In this document: in pieces, positions 1 to 5,460 of the stretch
Position numbering within the stretch: the stretch's first letter is position 1
Layout: each line of letters begins with the position of its first letter
Assembly: GCA_030840545.1 (NCBI GenBank)
Contig: JAVEEH010000232.1
Span: 1 to 5,460 of the forward strand
Direction of reading: 5' to 3'
Source: Frankiaceae bacterium
GTDB lineage: Bacteria; Actinomycetota; Actinomycetes; JAFAQI01
Length of the DNA stretch: 5,460 nucleotides
Translations under genes and position numbers: made by a program
Notes under the pieces: model-generated
Databases searched by the model: none
Told to the model about the DNA's origin: nothing
What the model saw: only the letters and a program-made list of their open reading frames with translations

Positions 1-1553
<1,553 letters not shown>

Positions 1554-1559
1554 GTGTGG

Positions 1560-1565
1560 TCCTAC
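1560..1565 (-). promoter_or_regulatory. ribosome binding site of rpoB
   Basis: On the minus strand GTAGGA lies six bases upstream of the TTG at 1553-1551. The spacing is normal, and the site supports choosing this weak start codon over in-frame alternatives. A second purine run, GGAAAG at 1570-1565, lies just upstream. Confidence 0.6.
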
Positions 1566-1670
1566 TTTCCGAAAATTCTCGCTGCGGCTAGCGCGCACGC
1601 CGAACGACCCGCCGCGGAACGCGCGAAGGCGTCAGAGCAGCGGGAGCATTGGTGGGCAGCGCAAACGAGC

Positions 1671-1699
1671 AGCATAGCCTTCGGGCGCGCTGCTGTCGA
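1671..1699 (-). promoter_or_regulatory. predicted sigma-70-like promoter of rpoB
   Basis: On the minus strand TCGACA (1699-1694, one mismatch to TTGACA) is separated by exactly 17 bp from TATGCT (1676-1671), a good -10 for the housekeeping sigma factor. Transcription would start near 1664 and leave a leader of roughly 110 nt before the rpoB TTG. An inverted repeat, AGCAGC (1694-1689) and GCTGCT (1673-1668), brackets the spacer and might be an operator or chance. A further -35-like TTGACT lies at 1786-1781, but I see no convincing -10 at the right distance. A third possibility is GAGAAT at 1580-1575, which has no good -35. The calls rest on sequence match and position only. Confidence 0.5.
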
Positions 1700-1702
1700 G
1701 GT

Positions 1703-1732
1703 GGCCTCCCCGCCGGGGCGGGGTAGCAGGCC
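1703..1732 (-). terminator. GC-rich hairpin between the mce operon and rpoB, candidate terminator
   Basis: Read on the minus strand, GGCCT (1732-1728) pairs with AGGCC (1707-1703), and CCCCGCC (1723-1717) pairs perfectly with GGCGGGG (1714-1708). A four-base GCTA bulge lies on one side and the apex is CC (in practice a 4-nt loop on six pairs). There is no U-tract on this strand. Strong hairpins without U-tracts are often proposed as actinobacterial terminators. Its place after the last mce-locus gene and immediately before the -35 of the predicted rpoB promoter fits termination or insulation. It could instead be a protein-binding palindrome, since the structure is symmetrical. Confidence 0.45.
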
Positions 1733-1810
1733 AGCGGTTTTGTCACTGCTGGCGGACAGGATGCTCGCGGGACCGACCCGAGTCAAGGATCCCGGCGCAG
1801 ATCCGGGCGT

Positions 1811-2308
1811 TCAGACGGGCGCGAGCTTGTCGATCAGCCAGCGGCCGCCGGCCTGCACCAGCGTGACGTTGATCCGGGACCGGTCCAGCCGGGGCGCGCT
1901 CAGCAGGCTGTTCGTCACCGTCTGGCTGACGAAGACCAGCACCACGGCCCGGTCGACCCCGTTGTCGACGACGCCGGCCGCGGTCACGTCGGCCGAGCTG
2001 ATGGCCCGGTACTTGGCCGCGAGGGGCTGCACACCCTTGGCCGTCGTACGGATGTACTGCTTGCGGAAGTTGGGCGTGAGCTGGGCCTCGGCGCGGGCGA
2101 AGTCGCGGGGCAGGTGCCGGTAGTCGTAGGAGAGCACGATCGGCACGGCTGACGCCGCAGCGGCGGCAGCCTGCTTGCGGGCCTCGTCGAGCGCCTGCCG
2201 GTGCGAGGCGCGAGCGGCGGCGAAGGCCGACAGCGCGGCCAGCAGCACCGCGAGAGCCGCCATGACGGCGACAACGGCCACACCGACGCTGCGCCGGACC
2301 CCGGTCAC
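1811..2308 (-). CDS. Mce-associated membrane protein, second of a tandem pair
   Basis: A 165-residue protein with a short basic N-terminus (VRR), one strongly hydrophobic segment at about residues 7-31, an Ala-rich linker helix (about 33-56) and a C-terminal extracytoplasmic domain. This is the layout of Mce-associated (Mas/Mam) proteins encoded at the 3' end of mce operons, which are thought to stabilise or assist Mce lipid transporters. Diagnostic stretches are YDYRHLPRDFARA (61-73), FRKQY (81-85), GVQPL (92-96), AGVVDNGVDRAVVL (111-124), QTVTN (129-133) and GRWLIDKLAPV (155-165). I chose the GTG at 2308 over an in-frame GTG at 2335. It forms a GTGA overlap with the preceding stop and makes the protein exactly as long as its neighbour, to which it aligns without register shifts at the main motifs. 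It is the last gene before the rpoB promoter region. The exact biochemical role is unknown. Confidence 0.87.
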   Translation of the reverse strand: MTGVRRSVGVAVVAVMAALAVLLAALSAFAAARASHRQALDEARKQAAAAAASAVPIVLSYDYRHLPRDFARAEAQLTPNFRKQYIRTTAKGVQPLAAKYRAISSADVTAAGVVDNGVDRAVVLVFVSQTVTNSLLSAPRLDRSRINVTLVQAGGRWLIDKLAPV

Positions 2309-2802
2309 AGCGGCTTCACGTCGCTCGCCAGCCACCGGCCGTGCAGGCGCAGCATCACCATCTGCAACCCGAAGGAGTCGTTCTGCCCCTTCGGCACGCT
2401 CGTGTTGGTGACGGTGCGGTTCAGCGCGAGGACGATCGTCGCGCGGGAGCCGGACCCCTCGACCACGCCCCCGCTGACCACTTCCGCCGTCGAGACCGCC
2501 TTGGCCTTGACGATCAGGCTCTGCACCCCGGCGCTCTGAGTCAGGTACTGCTGGCGGAACGAGCCGGTCGACTCGCCCGCGACGCGCTGGAAGTCCTCGT
2601 TGAGGTGGTGGTAGTCGTAGGCGGCGAAGTCGACGGCGATCTGCCGGGCTGCGCCCAGCGCCGCGGCCCGGTCGGAGCTCGCGCGCTTCGTGTCGGACAG
2701 CTGTCGGGCACCCAGTGCCGCCAGGGCCGCCACGACCACCGCCACGACGAGCGCGACGATGGCGACGGCCCGGCGCCGGCCGTCGACGGGGTCTGCGTGC
2801 AT
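2305..2802 (-). CDS. Mce-associated membrane protein, first of a tandem pair
   Basis: A 165-residue protein with a charged N-terminus (GRRR, 8-11), a single transmembrane segment (about 12-31), a short helical linker and an extracytoplasmic C-terminal domain. It shares with the next gene the motifs YDYHHLNEDFQR (62-73), FRQQY (82-86), GVQSL (92-96), SGGVVEG (110-116), RTVTN (129-133) and GRWLASDVKPL (155-165), so the two are paralogues. Proteins of this type accompany Mce proteins in actinobacterial lipid-import loci and are presumed accessory subunits. The ATG at 2802 overlaps the mceF stop as TGATG. An in-frame GTG one codon upstream (2805) would give a four-base GTGA overlap and 166 residues. 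The same open frame continues back into mceF to about 3249, but that part is an out-of-frame shadow rich in Arg and His with no membrane-protein character. Confidence 0.88.
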   Translation of the reverse strand: MHADPVDGRRRAVAIVALVVAVVVAALAALGARQLSDTKRASSDRAAALGAARQIAVDFAAYDYHHLNEDFQRVAGESTGSFRQQYLTQSAGVQSLIVKAKAVSTAEVVSGGVVEGSGSRATIVLALNRTVTNTSVPKGQNDSFGLQMVMLRLHGRWLASDVKPL

Positions 2803-4229
2803 CACTTCATCGTAGGCGCGAGCAACAACCACTCCCACGACGACGACCCGAAGATCGGCGCGAGCGGACCGTCGTAACCCAGCTGGTAGCTCTTGCCGTC
2901 GAGCCCGGTGAGCAGGCCGGTGGTGGGGTCGTAGGGCAGCGGCACGACCGTCTCGCGACCGGACGCGGATGCGGAGCCGAACGCTGTCGCGGCGCTGTTG
3001 CCGCCGCCCCGCTGCTCGGACACGGTCGGGTGCTTGCTGTGGCCGTAGACGGGCCCCGGGTAGGGGTCGGAGTTGGTGACCTGGCTGTTGTCCGGCCGAG
3101 GCACGGTGCGGGATCCGCGGTTGTCGGTGGTGATGCCGGTGCCGTGGCAGTAGGCATCGAGGTTGGCAGGGCCTCCCCAGTCCGACTGCGCGGTGGTGCC
3201 GTTGTCGTTGTTGCCGCGGAGCTTGGTCGACTGGTAGCCGGTGGTGCACGGGCCGGCGTTGTCGTTGACCTGCCCGAAGTGCGCGGTGCCGTCGCCGGGT
3301 GTGACGTAGTAGCCGCCCGCGGTCAACGAGGGGAACAGCTCGAGGGTTGCCCGCACATAGGGCAACCGCACCGCCTGGATCTGGTTGAACGTGATGAGGT
3401 TGCCGAGCAGCGTCGGGAGCACCGACTGGTTGTCGCGCAGCAGACCGGCCAGCTGCTTCGACGCCGCCACGCCGTTGTCCAGCACGCCGCGAAGCGCCGG
3501 GTCGCTGACGCGCAGCTGGTCCGAGAACGACGCGAAGCTGGCCGCCCAGGCCTTGAGCTGCCCGGCCACGGCGTTCTGGGTGTCGAGGACGGTCGTGCTG
3601 TCGTCGATGAGCTGAAGCTGCTGGGGCAGGCTGCGGATAGCCGCCTCGGTGAGCGCGTTGCCGTTGTCGATGAGCGCCTGCAGTGAGGGCCCGAGGTCGG
3701 TGAAGCCCTTGCCGAGCTCGTCGATGACGGTGGCGAGGTGCTGCTTGTCCACGCTGTTGATGAGCCGGTCGAGGTCGAGCAGGAGCGTCGCGTCGTCGAG
3801 CGGAACGGTCGCGTCGGCGGCTGAGATGACGCTGCCCTCGTGCAAGTAGGGGCCCGTGTCGGTCTGCGGCGCGAGGTCGACGTACTGCTCGCCCACGGCC
3901 GAGAGGTCGGCGACCGTGGCGTGCACTTCAGCCGGGATCTTCTTGCCGTGCTCGAGGTCGAGCCGAACCATCACGCAATGGGTGAGGGATCCGCAAAGGC
4001 TTCGGTCCTTCGGAAGGTCGACCGAGCCGACCCGCCCGACCGTCACGCCCCGCTCGGTGACCTCGGCGTTGGCGAAGATGCCGCCGCTCTCCGGCAGGAC
4101 GAGGGTGACCTTGTAGGGGCCGGCCGACAGGAAGTGGAAGCCGACGTAGTTGACGCCCACATAGAAGATGCCCAGCAGCGAGATCAGCGCGAAGGCGACC
4201 AGCTGGAACTTGACCGTACGCCGGATCAC
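2802..4229 (-). CDS. mceF: Mce family protein, MceF type (MlaD/MCE domain, membrane-anchored)
   Basis: A 475-residue substrate-binding subunit of an Mce lipid or sterol importer. An uncleaved N-terminal membrane anchor (about 8-30) follows the basic start MIRRTVK. The MCE domain spans about 38-120, with PESGGIFANAEVTERGVTVGRVG (46-68) and the beta-strand loop SAVGEQYVDL (110-119). A long helical region (about 145-300) would build the needle-like barrel. The C-terminal 170 residues are rich in Gly, Ser, Asn and Thr and end in a conserved-looking YDPTTGLLTGLDGK...WEWLLLAPT block. Four cysteines (79, 85, 328, 361) could form two disulfides outside the membrane. The GTG start at 4229 overlaps the preceding stop as GTGA, and the stop overlaps the following Mce-associated gene. 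F is assigned from its position as the last Mce of the operon, directly after the lipoprotein. Family membership is firm, the exact letter less so. Confidence 0.92.
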   Translation of the reverse strand: MIRRTVKFQLVAFALISLLGIFYVGVNYVGFHFLSAGPYKVTLVLPESGGIFANAEVTERGVTVGRVGSVDLPKDRSLCGSLTHCVMVRLDLEHGKKIPAEVHATVADLSAVGEQYVDLAPQTDTGPYLHEGSVISAADATVPLDDATLLLDLDRLINSVDKQHLATVIDELGKGFTDLGPSLQALIDNGNALTEAAIRSLPQQLQLIDDSTTVLDTQNAVAGQLKAWAASFASFSDQLRVSDPALRGVLDNGVAASKQLAGLLRDNQSVLPTLLGNLITFNQIQAVRLPYVRATLELFPSLTAGGYYVTPGDGTAHFGQVNDNAGPCTTGYQSTKLRGNNDNGTTAQSDWGGPANLDAYCHGTGITTDNRGSRTVPRPDNSQVTNSDPYPGPVYGHSKHPTVSEQRGGGNSAATAFGSASASGRETVVPLPYDPTTGLLTGLDGKSYQLGYDGPLAPIFGSSSWEWLLLAPTMK

Positions 4230-5416
4230 AGGCCACCGCCGGTCAGCCCGTTGCCGAGAAGGTGACCCAGCAGCTGGCTCGGTGTGGGCAGCGGCACGGG
4301 CAGGTGCGGCAGCTTGCCGGTGATGCCGCCGACCAGGCCCTGGCCTTTGCCCTTGCCGGTCCCCTTGGTGCTCCCCGGCGTGCTGCCCGCCGCCGCGCTG
4401 CCGGAGCAGGACAGCGGAATCGGTGGCGGAACCATGGTGCAGAAGATCGGGTCCGCGTTGAACGACAGGTAGAGGCCGTTGTAATCGCCCGGGATGGCCT
4501 TGTCGACGTTCTTGGGGAACGGGTAGGTGATGAGGAGCTCCAGCGAGCGCGGCAGGTTGGAGCCCGCAGCGCGCAGGTGCCCGAGGATCGGCTGGAGGTC
4601 GCGCAGCCCGGCCACCGTCTGCTGACGGCTGGCCGTGATGATGTGCGTCGCGACCTTGCCGAAGTTGGACAGGTCGGTGAGCAGCTTGGTGAACTGCATC
4701 CGCTCGTCAGCGAGGACCTTCAGGCCCGGTCCGAGCTGGTCCAACGCGGTGCCGATGGTGCCGGTCTGCCGGGCCAGCCCACCGCTGAACCGGTCGAGCT
4801 CGTCGAGGGCGTGCACGATCTGCTTCTTCTGACTGTTCAGCCCGGTCACGAACGTGTCGAGCTGGGTCAGCGCCGAACGCACCGCCTGCTCCCGGCCGGA
4901 GAGTGCCTTGCTGATCTCGAGGTCGATCGTCTGGAGATCCTGGAGGTCACCGCCGTTGAGCACTGCGGACAGGACGCCGAAGACCTCCTCGACGTCGGGC
5001 AGGTTGGATGTCGCGTTGGCGTCGATGACCGACCCGTTGCCGAGCTGCCCGCTCGGTGGCTGCGCGGTCGGCGCGGCGATGGCGATGTATTTCTCGCCCA
5101 ACAGCGTCGTCTGCTCCAACGTCGCGACCGCGTTGGCCGGCAGGTGCACGGAGGTCCGGATGCGCATCTTGACGTGCGCCTTGCCGTCCTTCGGGTCGTA
5201 GGTGATGTCCGTGACGTCACCGACGGCGACATCGTCGACCCGCACGGCGGACATGGGCACGAGGTCCTGGACGTTGTCGAACACCGCGGTGACCTTGTAG
5301 CTGGAGCCGCCGGCGTTTCCACCCGGCAGCGGCAGCGAGTAGGCGCCCTTGAAGCCGCAGCCGGTGAGCGCGAGCAGCCCGAGGAGCGCGGCCGGGATCC
5401 ACCGCCGGGCGGTCAT
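4226..5416 (-). CDS. mceE: Mce family lipoprotein, MceE type
   Basis: A 396-residue lipoprotein subunit of an Mce transporter. The N-terminus MTARRW, a hydrophobic stretch (7-16) and the lipobox LTGC (17-20) predict cleavage before Cys20 and lipid anchoring. The SLPLPGG motif just after (27-33) is typical of MceE/LprK-like lipoproteins. The MCE domain covers about 39-115 (VFDNVQDLVPMSAVRVDDVAVG at 45-66, LLGEKYIAI at 105-113). A mostly helical segment follows (about 140-300), and then a CTMVPPPIPLSC stretch (326-337) whose two cysteines may pair. The last 60 residues are a low-complexity Gly/Lys/Pro/Leu tail. I chose the ATG at 5416, not the GTG at 5443. It gives a compact signal peptide and an ATGA overlap with the upstream stop. 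The substrate is unknown; lipids or sterols are usual for the family. Confidence 0.93.
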   Translation of the reverse strand: MTARRWIPAALLGLLALTGCGFKGAYSLPLPGGNAGGSSYKVTAVFDNVQDLVPMSAVRVDDVAVGDVTDITYDPKDGKAHVKMRIRTSVHLPANAVATLEQTTLLGEKYIAIAAPTAQPPSGQLGNGSVIDANATSNLPDVEEVFGVLSAVLNGGDLQDLQTIDLEISKALSGREQAVRSALTQLDTFVTGLNSQKKQIVHALDELDRFSGGLARQTGTIGTALDQLGPGLKVLADERMQFTKLLTDLSNFGKVATHIITASRQQTVAGLRDLQPILGHLRAAGSNLPRSLELLITYPFPKNVDKAIPGDYNGLYLSFNADPIFCTMVPPPIPLSCSGSAAAGSTPGSTKGTGKGKGQGLVGGITGKLPHLPVPLPTPSQLLGHLLGNGLTGGGL

Positions 5417-5460
5417 GGCCGCACCGCCAACAGGTCGGTCCACGACACAGGTGCACCGTT
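5413..5460 (-). CDS. C-terminal tail of an upstream Mce gene, probably MceD (partial)
   Basis: The last 15 codons of a gene entering from the right edge read NGAPVSWTDLLAVRP and then TGA. The stop overlaps the mceE ATG as ATGA, the same arrangement seen at the following junctions. In mce operons the gene before the lipoprotein MceE is normally mceD, so this is probably its end. The fragment is too short to identify by sequence alone. The call rests on the coupling, the open frame and the expected gene order. Confidence 0.6.
   Translation of the reverse strand, partial: NGAPVSWTDLLAVRP

Noticed and set aside
1758..1786. TTGACT as a -35 box for a second rpoB promoter
   Set aside because: The -35 match is good, but the sequence at 17-18 bp spacing (CATCCT or ATCCTG) is a poor -10. 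I keep it only as an alternative.
1787..1807. Short inverted repeats (CCCGG/CCGGG or GGATC/GATCC) just after the last Mce-associated stop codon
   Set aside because: Stems are only five base pairs, the two pairings exclude each other, and there is no T-run. They are much weaker than the hairpin at 1703-1732.
1554..2123. Plus-strand open frame spanning the intergenic region and the end of the Mce-associated gene
   Set aside because: It crosses the predicted rpoB promoter and hairpin, has no recognisable domain, and opposes a well-supported gene.
2802..3249. N-terminal extension of the first Mce-associated gene back to 3249
   Set aside because: The region lies inside mceF in another frame and is Arg/His-rich without a membrane segment. 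The true start at 2802 (or 2805) overlaps the mceF stop and precedes a normal anchor helix.
2715..3686. Long plus-strand frame opposite mceF and the Mce-associated gene
   Set aside because: It is an antisense shadow with low-complexity Val/Gly/Arg composition. MceF on the minus strand has clear domain motifs throughout.

Overview
This window comes from a high-GC actinobacterium. The RpoB N-terminus has the actinobacterial form (a TTG-initiated, Ser/Thr/Ala-rich leader followed by an RISFARI core). The rest of the window is the end of an actinobacterial-type mce locus with its paired Mce-associated membrane proteins. Genus cannot be fixed from sequence alone. Frankia-like, geodermatophilaceous or nocardioid relatives are possible, which is inference.

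Every gene I can support lies on the minus strand, so transcription runs from right to left. From upstream to downstream: the last 15 codons of an Mce protein (probably MceD, 5460-5413), a lipoprotein Mce (MceE type, 5416-4226), a membrane-anchored Mce with a long glycine/serine/asparagine-rich C-terminus (MceF type, 4229-2802), two tandem Mce-associated membrane proteins of identical length (2802-2305 and 2308-1811), a 257-bp intergenic region, and the first 517 codons of rpoB (1553 to the window edge).

The mce genes are packed with NTGA stop/start overlaps at every junction, which indicates one translationally coupled operon. Its products are expected to form part of an ATP-driven lipid or sterol importer in the cell envelope. 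MceD, E and F would form the substrate-conducting needle, and the Mce-associated proteins would be accessory membrane subunits. The YrbE permeases, the other Mce proteins and the ATPase would lie to the right, outside the window.

The intergenic region holds a strong GC-rich hairpin without a U-tract, a good sigma-70-like promoter (TCGACA, 17 bp, TATGCT) and a Shine-Dalgarno site ahead of an rpoB TTG start. This suggests that rpoB has its own transcription unit, insulated from the lipid-transport operon just upstream. I see no mobile element, CRISPR array, tRNA or rRNA. The window is best read as a well-organised mce/rpoB junction rather than a wholly new system. The points of interest are the junction architecture, the tandem 165-residue accessory pair and the cysteine-bearing MceF tail.
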